Source: Paenibacillus sp. SC116 | Lineage (GTDB): Bacteria > Bacillota > Bacilli > Paenibacillales > Paenibacillaceae | Direction of reading: 5' to 3' | Length of the DNA stretch: 64,000 nt | Assembly (NCBI RefSeq): GCF_024733555.1 | Contig: NZ_JANIOF010000001.1 | Location: forward strand, 372,001 to 436,000 | In this document: one piece after another, positions 44,012 to 51,989 of the stretch | How the letters are laid out: each line of letters starts with the position of its first letter | Numbering within the stretch: position 1 is the stretch's first letter | Notes under the pieces: generated by a model | Told to the model about the DNA's origin: nothing | Seen by the model: the letters and a program-made list of their open reading frames with translations, nothing else | Database searches by the model: none | Program-made: the position numbers and the translations under genes

Positions 44012-44485
44012 ATGAGCACAGAACAAGTCCAAACATTGCAACTCAATGAAAAGAAGTTGGTTGGTTTCTCTGTAACGGTCTCGCTAAATCAAGATTTAGA
44101 AAATGGAATTGTCGTAAATTTGCGAGAAGAACTCATTTCTAAACGTTCTGAAATTACAAATCGAGTGGATGAGGGAATATACTTAGTTCAAGTGTATCCA
44201 GATTGTGATTGGACACCTGATGTTCCATTTGAAAGTATTGTTGCAGTCGAAGTTACTGGAGATAGAGACACGCCAGAGGGATTCATTCAGTATACGATAC
44301 CTGCTGGAGACTTTGCAAAGTTCACACATAGGGGACCAGAATCCGAACTAGGAGAAACCTATGATGCCATTCGAGAAACAGGTATCGCAGCACTTCGTCC
44401 ATTTGATTTTGAGTATTGGGCAGATAGTAATGCGCTAGAGCAAGACGAGAGCACGATAGACATTTATTTGCCATTGGATGCTTAA
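44012..44485 (+). CDS. GyrI-like / AraC effector-binding domain protein
   Basis: This is a stand-alone GyrI-like small-molecule binding protein of 157 residues. Signature parts are KKLVGFSVTVSLNQD, DEGIYLVQVYP, VEVTGDRDTPEGFIQYTIPAGDFAKFTHRGPESELGETYDAI (shown here only in overlapping pieces) and the C-terminal FEYWADSNALE and IDIYLPL. Such proteins bind or hydrolyse drugs and dyes, but the ligand here is unknown. ATG 44012 has AGGAGA 10 bases before; a GTG at 44003 is too close to it. Followed by a strong terminator. Confidence 0.85.
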   Translation: MSTEQVQTLQLNEKKLVGFSVTVSLNQDLENGIVVNLREELISKRSEITNRVDEGIYLVQVYPDCDWTPDVPFESIVAVEVTGDRDTPEGFIQYTIPAGDFAKFTHRGPESELGETYDAIRETGIAALRPFDFEYWADSNALEQDESTIDIYLPLDA

Positions 44486-44553
44486 TGTTTTTATAATTCT
44501 GATTGTTCATAGGAATGAACGTTATTTTTCATAATGTATAATGTCGTCAAAAG

Positions 44554-44598
44554 AAAACCAGTCTAACGCATGATTAATGTGTTTAGACTGGTTTTTTC
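44554..44598 (+). terminator. Strong intrinsic terminator
   Basis: AAAACCAGTCTAA and TTAGACTGGTTTT form a 13-bp perfect stem, followed by TT. Confidence 0.9.
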
Positions 44599-44636
44599 TA
44601 CTCTTTCCATACAATGCCGGCAGTATCAACGCCGAT

Positions 44637-44951
44637 TTATACTTCTACATGAGACGAACTTGCTGCAATGACCTTGCCCAATCCAGATATGAGGCCGAGA
44701 TGAATAGCTTCATGGGCAACAGCAAAGTTAAACACCTCTCCAGCCGTTTCAAAACGAAAGTATTGTTTCTGTCCATTCCGCAGGATTGGTTCCTGATTTA
44801 AACCATTCTGCATACGGTTTAGGGAGCTTATAATCAAGTGGTACGATAGTAGATAAAAACCAACTCATGGATGCGATCATATGTCCCACATTCCATTTAA
44901 TTGTATTGCTAAATGCTTCAGGTTGAATATCGTACCATTCTTCTGGAATGG
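44637..44951 (-). pseudogene. DinB-family protein pseudogene
   Basis: The minus strand encodes two pieces of a DinB/YfiT-type four-helix metal-binding protein in different frames. The first (from about 44951) reads EEWYDIQPEAF, NTIKWNVGHMIASMSWFLS, AEWFKSGTNPAEWTETI and then meets a stop; the second (to 44637) reads QYFRFETAGEVFNF and AHEAIHLGLISGLGK, which is the C-terminal metal-His helix of the family. A frame change near 44760 and a missing N-terminus show it is broken. Confidence 0.75.
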
Positions 44952-44972
44952 CTCAACACCGATTATTTTTCG

Positions 44973-46220
44973 CTATTTTGAGGTTATAGAATGTGTTTTA
45001 TCCAAGGCAATGATGCTGGCTGGCGACTTCTCCTTTAATCTAAGCGCGACTAATTTAGCTCCGGCTGTTTGCCAATTATAATAGGTTCGCTCTGGTACAT
45101 AAGTACGAAACCATGCGAGCGCCTCCAAAGCGGTAGCATCTAGCTTATCCGCTGAATATCTCATACTGTATGGCTTAATCCCGACAATGTAAGGGAAATA
45201 AAGTGCATTATAATATCGCCATTCATCTGAAGTGCCGAAATCCTCACCTTGTCTGGGCTTTATATTTCCAATGCTTTCAAGGAGGATGGATTTCAGCTCA
45301 ATGGCTCTTTCCACAACGTCCTCCTCAGCACCGCGATCATGCAAGCGGGTATCAATAAGCTTTAGCTTCGTAAGGGGACTAGCCGCGAGACGCTGCAGAT
45401 CACCAAATTGGCTCAGTGCACGGCGTGTATGTCGATAAAGCTCATCCTCATCCATTTCCTCTGGCTCCGCTTGATCATTTAGCCTTGTTTGAACATCTTC
45501 AACCATTCGCAAGTGGGCACGTTCTTCACGAAGCTTCGGAAACATAGAAAATGCAATGCTGTCCAAGAGCGCGCGCAGTGGATACACAAACACTTGAAAA
45601 GTAATCGATATACAAATACTTATTAGCAAAAGCAATATCGTCATGCTGTTCCAAGTAGAAGTGAGTTGGATAACTAGGGCAATTTGCCCGGTGAATATCG
45701 TGGTAAATATAATCGAGTAATCCAAGGAGCGAAGAAAGTCGGGCAGGTATGCTTCACCTTGTGCTGCTAGTTCTTTTATCAATATGCGAATCGAGAATGT
45801 AAGGAGTGCAGTTCCGAATAGAATCCAGTTCCATTCAAAATCAAGATTCCACGATAGAAATCTTCCTTTTAGCGAAATAAGTATATACACAACAAAAGGG
45901 AGTGTAGTGATCACTCGATCAATCACAAGCATTTTCTTCCATAGAAAGACGCGCTTCTGCGTTTCATCGTCCATTTGAGTAGTAGATCCTAATGCAGCAA
46001 TCATCCATGTTATAAAGGTAACGTGTAGAAATAGTGCGGAAAATAGGTAGGTGTGATCAAATAAATCAGTAACAGAAAGCACTAAAGAGGCGCCGAGTCC
46101 TACGGCAGCTAGCAGTAAGCATAAACCAATGGTTAGAAATAGCTTATTGTATGTATCGCGGTTACATATATATAATCCTAGCCAAAAAAGAAGACCGAAC
46201 ATCATATAGGTTAACACCAT
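44973..46220 (-). CDS. Polytopic membrane protein with cytoplasmic C-terminal domain, unknown
   Basis: Not a family I recognise. Residues 1-210 contain six to eight membrane segments (for example GLLFWLGLYI, LFLTIGLCLLLAAVGLGASL, LFSALFLHVTFITWMIAAL, TTLPFVVYILI). The following 200 residues are soluble and charged (EERAHLRMVEDVQTRLNDQA, EEMDEDELYRHTRRAL). There are no kinase, GGDEF or protease motifs, although the plan resembles a sensor lacking its kinase. The gene is divergent from the tandem isoprenoid synthase with a 325-base gap, so a functional link is possible. Confidence 0.7.
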   Translation of the reverse strand: MVLTYMMFGLLFWLGLYICNRDTYNKLFLTIGLCLLLAAVGLGASLVLSVTDLFDHTYLFSALFLHVTFITWMIAALGSTTQMDDETQKRVFLWKKMLVIDRVITTLPFVVYILISLKGRFLSWNLDFEWNWILFGTALLTFSIRILIKELAAQGEAYLPDFLRSLDYSIIFTTIFTGQIALVIQLTSTWNSMTILLLLISICISITFQVFVYPLRALLDSIAFSMFPKLREERAHLRMVEDVQTRLNDQAEPEEMDEDELYRHTRRALSQFGDLQRLAASPLTKLKLIDTRLHDRGAEEDVVERAIELKSILLESIGNIKPRQGEDFGTSDEWRYYNALYFPYIVGIKPYSMRYSADKLDATALEALAWFRTYVPERTYYNWQTAGAKLVALRLKEKSPASIIALDKTHSITSK

Positions 46221-46545
46221 CCGAACGTATCACCTCATCATCAATTTCCACTGACCTAAAAAGAATGGAGTACAAAGTAAGATTATATACGTCCAAATTA
46301 TAACATGAACCTGACGAATATGATTCACAATCGTGGGACAACGAACGATATTTTTATAAATAACTCCACAGCGGATGTAACCCAGAAGATTCCTTTACGT
46401 ATTAAAATATGAGAAAATAAAAGATGCCGCAGCAATTCTGATGAGGCACGTATACAAACTATTTCATGTTATTGCATTGCGTAATCTCGTTCATCCGTAA
46501 TGGATGCATGTGAAATAATAAATAGAAGCTGAGGTAATCCATTAT
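46221..46545. other. Divergent intergenic region
   Basis: This 325-base A/T-rich region separates the membrane protein and the isoprenoid synthase. It should hold two divergent promoters but I see no clear consensus pair. A 35-codon frame at 46305 has no RBS and is not annotated. Confidence 0.4.
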
Positions 46546-48930
46546 ATGTGTGAGGAAATTACAGATCATGCCGATACACGGTATCGACTGCATGAGCAGA
46601 AGGCAGCGCAATATTTTGCATCACTTCATGCTCAAATAAAAGAAAAAACATATGTAGCATCTTTGATTGACGATTTCCATTTGTGGAAAAAGAATCATAT
46701 TCATTATCATTCCTTGCTTTCTTTATTGTCACGAGGGAAGAGGAAGCCAGACTCGAAGGACTACCATCGTTATATCCAATGGCTGAATTATATGGGGAAA
46801 CTGGACGATTATTTAGATCGAAGCATTTCTTATATTTATATGAGAGATTTAGGAAAAGCGCTGTATGCTCCCGATACACAGGTTAGCATTCAACGCCTTG
46901 TGAAGAATATAAAAGATCATTTGCTTCGTTCTACCTCTAGCAGCAAGCATAATCAACCTGAGTTCATGAGTATGGCGGGCATATACCGTTGGGGGCAGAA
47001 GGAAAACATTGAGCACGCAGTAATCTGGATGATGGATAAAATTAAATCGGTTTCTGCTCATATTCCGAAAGAAATGAATGCGGAACATGCCGTTCGCAAA
47101 CTAATCAAAATTATTCTCGGTGTTATTCTTCATGTTCTTGATGAGATGGACGATAGTACACCGCCTGCGGAGCGTGCACGGTCTCTGGATGATGCGATTC
47201 GATTGGGCTACTGTTATGGACTGACGTATCCCTTTATTGATGATCTGCTTGATTCCGACGCCTTAAACGAATATGAGAAAGAGCAATATTCCAATATGAT
47301 TCGTACTGCTATCACTAGTAGAGAAGTTCCCGAGCTGGGGGAATGGACGGGTAATAACGCAGACATCATCCCTTTCATACATGCAGAGCTGCGCGATGCT
47401 TTTGAGTATATTAAGAACCATCAACGATCAGAAACGTTGAATACGTTCTTTGAGCAATCCTATGTATTTTTTCATTCTCAAGATATCGATAGAGTTAAAG
47501 TGCTTACGAATACGAACTACACAAATGAAGATTTGTACGTACCTATCATTTTAAAATCAGCTTCCTCCCGGTTAATTGTCCGTTCTGTCATTAGTGCACC
47601 AGTTGATGAGGGGTTTGATAATCGAACGTTTTATTATGGCATTTACAATCAGCTTGCTGATGACTTTGCAGATATGTTTGATGATATGAAAGAGGGAGCG
47701 GTAACACCGTATACGTATTACTTAACCTACCGGGATCAGCGACCTGATTTGATTAACCCATTTGAAATGTACTGGACCGTCATTTCAAATTTGATTCACA
47801 ATGTATATCAATCTGATGCCAAGACGCGAGAAGTAATACTAGATCGTGCCATCAATGGCTTAAAGCGCTGTAAAGAACGTCTCGGACTCGAAAAGTACAA
47901 TGAGATTATGAATATATTCGCGTCAGGGATGCCAGAGCTGAATCAGCTGATTCAGCAAATGGTTCGAAAAGCGGATGATGTAGATTTCTTTGATAAGCTG
48001 GTTCGAGATCAGATGGTGACCACATTACGAAATAATCGAACAGAAAAAGAGCACTTTTTCAATACGATTAAATCGGTTCGTAATCAAATAAACACGTTAT
48101 TGCAAATTCCGAAACATAACGGGATTCCAGCGATGAAAGAGTCGATTATCGATGCTGCTAATTACAGCCTTGAAAGTGGAGGCAAGCGATTAAGACCTAT
48201 TATGGCGTGGGTGATGGGTGTAAATGAATATGGACTTCCATCTACTGCAATTATGCCCTTGCTGCGATCGTTAGAGTATATGCATACGGCATCCTTGATT
48301 TTTGATGACTTGCCGTCGCAGGACAACGCATCTACCCGCAGAGGACGTCCGACTTTGCATCATTTGCATAATAGCGCGATTGCGGAATTAACGGGTCTAT
48401 TTCTAAACCAAAAGGCAATGGGAGAGCAGGCTTCTCTGAACGATTTTGATGCGAAAGCCGTGTTATCCTTAATACAATACTCGTCCGAAAGGGCAGCGGA
48501 TATGTGTGCAGGTCAGGCCATGGATTTGCAATCTAAAGGAAAAGCGCTCACACTAGAGCAGTTGAATACAATATGCTTCTACAAAACGGGAATTGCATTT
48601 GAAGCATCGCTCGTTATGCCTGCCATTCTGGCTCAAGTGCAAGAAACGGAAATTAGCACGCTGAAGAAGTTCGCTTATCATGCAGGCATCGCTTTTCAAA
48701 TTAAGGATGATTTGCTTGATCTTGAAGGAGAACAGCAACTGCTTGGCAAGCCAGTTGGGCAAGATGCACACAACAATACTTCGACGTTCGTGAGTATCCT
48801 TGGTAGTGAGGGCGCTAGGAAAGAGATGTGGGAGCATTATTGCCTTGCTACGGAAGCTTTGATAGATATGCCGCGCAATACTGCATTTTTGAAGCATTTA
48901 TTGAATTATATGATTCATAGGGAATCTTAA
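46546..48930 (+). CDS. Large tandem class I isoprenoid synthase (two-headed)
   Basis: The 794-residue protein has a recognisable C-terminal isoprenyl diphosphate synthase (about 520-794): SGGKRLRPIM, first Asp motif FDDLPSQDNASTRRG (587-600), CAGQAMDL and second Asp motif FQIKDDLLDLEG (718-727). The N-terminal 510 residues are also helical and carry two DDxxD motifs about 140 residues apart: YPFIDDLLDS (DDLLD 232-236) and NQLADDFADMFDD (DDFAD 372-376), the same spacing as FARM and SARM. It appears to be a fused or duplicated class I isoprenoid synthase, far larger than the usual 300 residues. The C-terminal half lacks the usual GEA/AGDAL segment after the first motif. GAGGT precedes the ATG by 10 bases. 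Products are unknown. Confidence 0.85.
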   Translation: MCEEITDHADTRYRLHEQKAAQYFASLHAQIKEKTYVASLIDDFHLWKKNHIHYHSLLSLLSRGKRKPDSKDYHRYIQWLNYMGKLDDYLDRSISYIYMRDLGKALYAPDTQVSIQRLVKNIKDHLLRSTSSSKHNQPEFMSMAGIYRWGQKENIEHAVIWMMDKIKSVSAHIPKEMNAEHAVRKLIKIILGVILHVLDEMDDSTPPAERARSLDDAIRLGYCYGLTYPFIDDLLDSDALNEYEKEQYSNMIRTAITSREVPELGEWTGNNADIIPFIHAELRDAFEYIKNHQRSETLNTFFEQSYVFFHSQDIDRVKVLTNTNYTNEDLYVPIILKSASSRLIVRSVISAPVDEGFDNRTFYYGIYNQLADDFADMFDDMKEGAVTPYTYYLTYRDQRPDLINPFEMYWTVISNLIHNVYQSDAKTREVILDRAINGLKRCKERLGLEKYNEIMNIFASGMPELNQLIQQMVRKADDVDFFDKLVRDQMVTTLRNNRTEKEHFFNTIKSVRNQINTLLQIPKHNGIPAMKESIIDAANYSLESGGKRLRPIMAWVMGVNEYGLPSTAIMPLLRSLEYMHTASLIFDDLPSQDNASTRRGRPTLHHLHNSAIAELTGLFLNQKAMGEQASLNDFDAKAVLSLIQYSSERAADMCAGQAMDLQSKGKALTLEQLNTICFYKTGIAFEASLVMPAILAQVQETEISTLKKFAYHAGIAFQIKDDLLDLEGEQQLLGKPVGQDAHNNTSTFVSILGSEGARKEMWEHYCLATEALIDMPRNTAFLKHLLNYMIHRES

Positions 48931-48963
48931 AGGTTAGGGATGTTGTTACACAACATTCTAATG

Positions 48964-48993
48964 GCTGCGAACGAATTTGTTCGCAGCTTTTTT
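48964..48993 (+). terminator. Intrinsic terminator after the isoprenoid synthase
   Basis: GCTGCGAAC, 6-base loop, GTTCGCAGC and six T. Confidence 0.9.
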
Positions 48994-49581
48994 GCGTGGC
49001 AATGTGCTGTAAAGCAGTATTAAAAGCTGCAGTAGCTCCACAACTACATCGTCTACATACGTGCGTAGAAGGCAATAGTGGCGGGCCAGATTATACCTTT
49101 CCTTAAAAAAGCTTTTCTCTGTTAAATTTGGTTCAAAGTTTCTCTGACTTCTTATCTATCATAACAAACAGCAGCAGGGCTTTCCCATTGTTTGTCATAA
49201 TAAATGTTGATAAACTAATTGAAATGGAGAATGAGCAGCGTGAATAAGATTTAGCGGTCTTAAGTATTCGATTTATTCTTATTAACGGATTAAGTAAGCG
49301 TAACGGTTGCCATAAGCGCTATTTAAACGGATTCTCCTGATTTTTTGCTACAACGGTTGTGACTGCGCTTATGTGATTGATTTAGCGTTTTTTCTGCTTA
49401 TTTTAATCAAATAGCTTCTCTCACAACCGTTACGTTTCCTATGGGAGAAATTTCACTATCATAGCGATCATAGTAACCGTTAGGGCGCAACAGGATTGCT
49501 TTAAAAGTGAACTTTCTCGACCACGCCTTCAAAATGAAAATTATGTTATCTGTCTAATTATAAGTCTGGGAGGAAAATAGG
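48994..49581. other. Intergenic region with AACGGT-type repeats
   Basis: No gene is supported in this stretch of almost 600 bases. From 49299 to 49490 it contains copies of the same dispersed repeat as at 17738: two direct, and two in inverted orientation. Confidence 0.6.
49299..49490. repeat. Dispersed intergenic repeat cluster, copy 2
   Basis: Direct units GTAACGGTTGCCATAAGCGC (from 49300) and CAACGGTTGTGACTGCGCTT (from 49351), inverted TCTCACAACCGTTACGTTTC (from 49419) and AGTAACCGTTAGGGCGC (from 49472). Same family as 17738-17926. Confidence 0.6.
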
Positions 49582-50067
49582 ATGGACAGTTCGATGTTGG
49601 TGCTATTTTTATTTGCCTTTGCCCTTCACAATGCTGAAGAAGCTGTGTGGCTAATCAGACAATCTTCGTCCCTTAAAGTTAATTTGCACCAATCCGTTAC
49701 TCAGGATCAATTTCTATTTGGCTTACTATGGGTTACTGGATTGGCATGCTTGATCACCGCGCTGTATATTTTCCTTCCTCACCATGAGATATTGAAATAT
49801 GCTTATTTTGGCTATGTGGGCACGATGATATTGAATGTTTTATTTCCACACTTGATTTCTACAATGATAGAGCGAAGTTATTCTCCAGGCTTATTTACCG
49901 GCATTCTATTTCTAATTCCAATTAATAGTTTGATTATAAAAATGGGGCTGGATACAAATACGATTACATCCGTTCAACTTATTGTGAGTACGTTAGTGGT
50001 TACCTTATTTCTGGCAGCGAGCATCCCATTAAGCTTTTGGCTAGGAAGGAAGCTTATTACCTACTAG
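49582..50067 (+). CDS. HXXEE-motif membrane protein
   Basis: This is a small multi-pass protein of 161 residues with the HXXEE family motif near the N-terminus, ALHNAEEAVWL. Four or five hydrophobic segments follow (FGLLWVTGLACLITALYIF, YFGYVGTMILNVLFPHLIS, GLFTGILFLIPINSLI, LIVSTLVVTLFLAASIPLSF). The family function is unknown. RBS GGGAGGA is 9 bases before the ATG. Convergent with clpP and sharing its terminator. Confidence 0.85.
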   Translation: MDSSMLVLFLFAFALHNAEEAVWLIRQSSSLKVNLHQSVTQDQFLFGLLWVTGLACLITALYIFLPHHEILKYAYFGYVGTMILNVLFPHLISTMIERSYSPGLFTGILFLIPINSLIIKMGLDTNTITSVQLIVSTLVVTLFLAASIPLSFWLGRKLITY

Positions 50068-50100
50068 ATGCTTATTTGATAATTTGAAATAAACATACAA

Positions 50101-50123
50101 AAGCCACCAATTCGGTGGCTTCT
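50101..50123. terminator. Bidirectional terminator between HXXEE gene and clpP
   Basis: AAGCCACC, short loop, GGTGGCTT; on the minus strand followed by TTTT after clpP. Confidence 0.8.
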
Positions 50124-50135
50124 CTCATACATGGA

Positions 50136-50720
50136 TTAGACGGATGTGAGCACCTTATCGATAATTCCGTACTCTAGGGCTTCCTCCGCAGACATAAAGT
50201 AGTCTCGATCCATGTCTTTTTCTATTCTTTCAATTGACTGTCCTGTCCGTTCAGCGGTGATTTGAACCAATTTCTCACGGGTTTTAAGAATGCGTTTTGC
50301 ACTAATAGCAATATCGCTTGCCTGGCCTTGGGCTCCTCCATGAGGTTGGTGGATCATAATCTCACTATTAGGCAGTGCAAAGCGTTTACCTTTTGCTCCG
50401 GCGAGGAGCAGCATAGCTCCAAACGATGCAGCAAACCCAGTACAGATCGTGTGTACCTGGGGCTTGATGTACTGCATCGTATCATAAATACCGAAACCAG
50501 CACTGACCGAGCCTCCGGGGCTGTTGATGTACATATAAATATCTTTATCAGGATCTTCAGCCGCGAGGAGCAGCAGCTGTGCAATAATGCTGTTGGCGAG
50601 GGGATCATTGATCTCTGAGCCAACGAATATAATTCGATCCTTAAGCAATCTTGAATAAATATCGTATGATCTTTCGCCGCGGTTGGTTTGCTCCACAACA
50701 TATGGGATAAAACTAGACAT
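50136..50720 (-). CDS. clpP: ATP-dependent Clp protease proteolytic subunit (ClpP paralogue)
   Basis: This serine protease subunit forms the ClpP tetradecamer with ClpX/ClpC partners. The catalytic triad is visible: Ser 99 in [15 protein letters not shown], His 124 in IMIHQPHGG and Asp 173 in [11 protein letters not shown]. 194 residues fit. ATG 50720 has GGAGG 7 bases upstream; the longer frame to 50837 is a hydrophobic extension without RBS. No ClpX, Tig or CtsR box (GGTCAAA tandem) is seen, and FAASFGAM differs from the housekeeping MAASMGAF, so it is probably a second ClpP. Confidence 0.93.
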   Translation of the reverse strand: MSSFIPYVVEQTNRGERSYDIYSRLLKDRIIFVGSEINDPLANSIIAQLLLLAAEDPDKDIYMYINSPGGSVSAGFGIYDTMQYIKPQVHTICTGFAASFGAMLLLAGAKGKRFALPNSEIMIHQPHGGAQGQASDIAISAKRILKTREKLVQITAERTGQSIERIEKDMDRDYFMSAEEALEYGIIDKVLTSV

Positions 50721-50901
50721 GGCATTACCTCCGTGTTTGAATTTGAGTAATGTAACAACAGGTAAACGAATCCACGGTGTCAAAGGGTACGGAGATAGCG
50801 TAAATAAAAAGATTAAGAACAGCGTAACGTAACGCATGTATTGTTCGTTTACTTATAAGATAATCTAAACAACGCAACGGATAAGGAGCTGACTGTGAAG
50901 G

Positions 50902-51642
50902 ATGAATGATTCATTAACAACATCGCATGAGATGGGAGAAAGCAGTCTGGAACAGTTGAATGAGCTGCTCAATCGATACTGTCTTTCTTTAACCCATTCG
51001 GTGTGGGATTCCGAAGATTTAGTGCAGGATACATGGGTGAAATATTTGGACCGCAAGCAAGAACATGTTCACGCCAATCCTGAAGCATTACTATTGCGAA
51101 CAGCAAAGAATTCGTGGATTGACCAGCACCGACGCAAAAAAGTATTCGAGCGAATATTGAATGAAAATAGGGAGCAACTAGATAACGGGGAGAAGTTCGC
51201 CCAAGACAGCAGTAGCTTCGATCTTGAAACGGCATTCCAGCAGCTCATGAAACACCTGTCTCCGCTGCAAAGAACGGTTCTCCTGTTGCGTAGTGTATTT
51301 GGTTACTCGGTAGCGGACACGGCTAAGAAGCTTCAGACAACCGAAGGTGCTGTTAAGGCTGCTTATCATCGTGCTCGAAAAGAACTGCACGGGTTAGCAA
51401 TCGACATGGAAGATGTGCCAATAAGTTCTGAGGATGAGGAAGCTCAATGGAAATCGGGCGCTATCGTAAGAGCATATATAAATGGTGATGTGGACGAGGT
51501 ATTAAGGCTTGTCCAAGGAGATCAAGGAGCTATTTATGCATGCAGTGCCTATTCGATCGCTTCGATCCGTGTGCAAATGAAAAATAAAACCCATCAACAT
51601 CGTTACGCTGTAACATTTACAAAAGCTTTGATGGCAGCGTAG
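50902..51642 (+). CDS. ECF-like RNA polymerase sigma factor with C-terminal extension
   Basis: This is a sigma-70 family factor. Region 2 holds WDSEDLVQDTWVKYLDRKQE and ALLLRTAKNSWIDQHRRKKV; region 4 holds HLSPLQRTVLLLRSVFGYSV and ADTAKKLQTTEGAVKAAYHR. After residue 165 an extension of about 80 residues begins WKSGAIVRAYINGDVDEVLRLV, resembling a shortened SnoaL-like tail of ECF41-type sigma factors. There is no anti-sigma gene next to it, so the extension may provide control. The RBS is poor (AAGGAG 12 bases away). The Mef leader promoter starts just downstream. Confidence 0.85.
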   Translation: MNDSLTTSHEMGESSLEQLNELLNRYCLSLTHSVWDSEDLVQDTWVKYLDRKQEHVHANPEALLLRTAKNSWIDQHRRKKVFERILNENREQLDNGEKFAQDSSSFDLETAFQQLMKHLSPLQRTVLLLRSVFGYSVADTAKKLQTTEGAVKAAYHRARKELHGLAIDMEDVPISSEDEEAQWKSGAIVRAYINGDVDEVLRLVQGDQGAIYACSAYSIASIRVQMKNKTHQHRYAVTFTKALMAA

Positions 51643-51673
51643 GGTAGAACAGGAAGCCAATTAGGCTGCTGAA

Positions 51674-51703
51674 TTGACAACTCAGAGCTTTAAATGTTAC
51701 GAT
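51674..51703 (+). promoter_or_regulatory. Promoter of the mef leader
   Basis: TTGACA at 51674-51679, an 18-bp spacer and TACGAT at 51698-51703. Transcription would start near 51710, 8 bases before the leader ORF RBS. Confidence 0.6.
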
Positions 51704-51735
51704 TCGCTTACTATTAATAAGGAGGCTCGACATCT

Positions 51736-51762
51736 ATGACTCATTCCATACGTTTAAGATAA
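51736..51762 (+). CDS. Macrolide-sensing leader peptide MTHSIRLR
   Basis: An eight-codon ORF coding MTHSIRLR and ending in TAA. TAAGGAGG (51718-51725) is a near-perfect RBS 10 bases before the ATG, which is very unlikely by chance for such a short frame. The sequence matches the first eight residues of the ErmD leader (MTHSMRLR...) at seven positions and the mef(A/E) leader (MTASMRLR) at six. In these, the Arg-Leu-Arg motif makes the ribosome stall when erythromycin is bound, altering the downstream RNA. Here it lies 227 bases before a Mef-type efflux gene with hairpins between, so it most probably senses macrolides. Comparison peptides are from memory. Confidence 0.85.
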   Translation: MTHSIRLR

Positions 51763-51771
51763 GCTGGCAAT

Positions 51772-51811
51772 AAAAAAGCGGATTTTCCATCCACAGTTGT
51801 GGGCTTTTTTT
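51772..51811 (+). terminator. Attenuator hairpin 1 in the mef leader
   Basis: The outer AAAAAAGC (51772-51779) and GCTTTTTT (51803-51810) with inner CCAC-agtt-GTGG and an 11-base bulge precede TTTTTTT. It begins 10 bases after the leader stop, where a stalled ribosome could interfere with folding. Confidence 0.6.
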
Positions 51812-51904
51812 GAGCTGCTTATTTTTGCGTAGAATGACATAGATTGCGATTAGGTTAACTTTTTTGTTGTGCCTTATATCGCCGTGTCCTCACTCGTGAT
51901 CATG

Positions 51905-51945
51905 CAGATCTTACGCCCACATGCCGGCTTGGATCTGTATTTTTT
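51905..51945 (+). terminator. Attenuator hairpin 2 in the mef leader
   Basis: CAGATC (51905-51910) and GATCTG (51932-51937) with inner GCC/GGC pairing are followed by TATTTTTTATT, just before the mef RBS. Left unopposed it would stop transcription before mef. Confidence 0.75.
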
Positions 51946-51989
51946 ATTGCCTAAAGCAGACAAACAATAAAAAATACGGGAGCATGAAT

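Noticed and set aside
46305-46412. 35-codon frame between the membrane protein and isoprenoid synthase, tested as a ComX-like prenylated peptide
   Set aside because: No RBS and no tryptophan near the C-terminus as needed for ComX-type prenylation.
50136-50837. Longer ClpP start with an N-terminal hydrophobic extension resembling a signal peptide
   Set aside because: No RBS at 50837, while ATG 50720 has GGAGG and matches the ClpP N-terminus.
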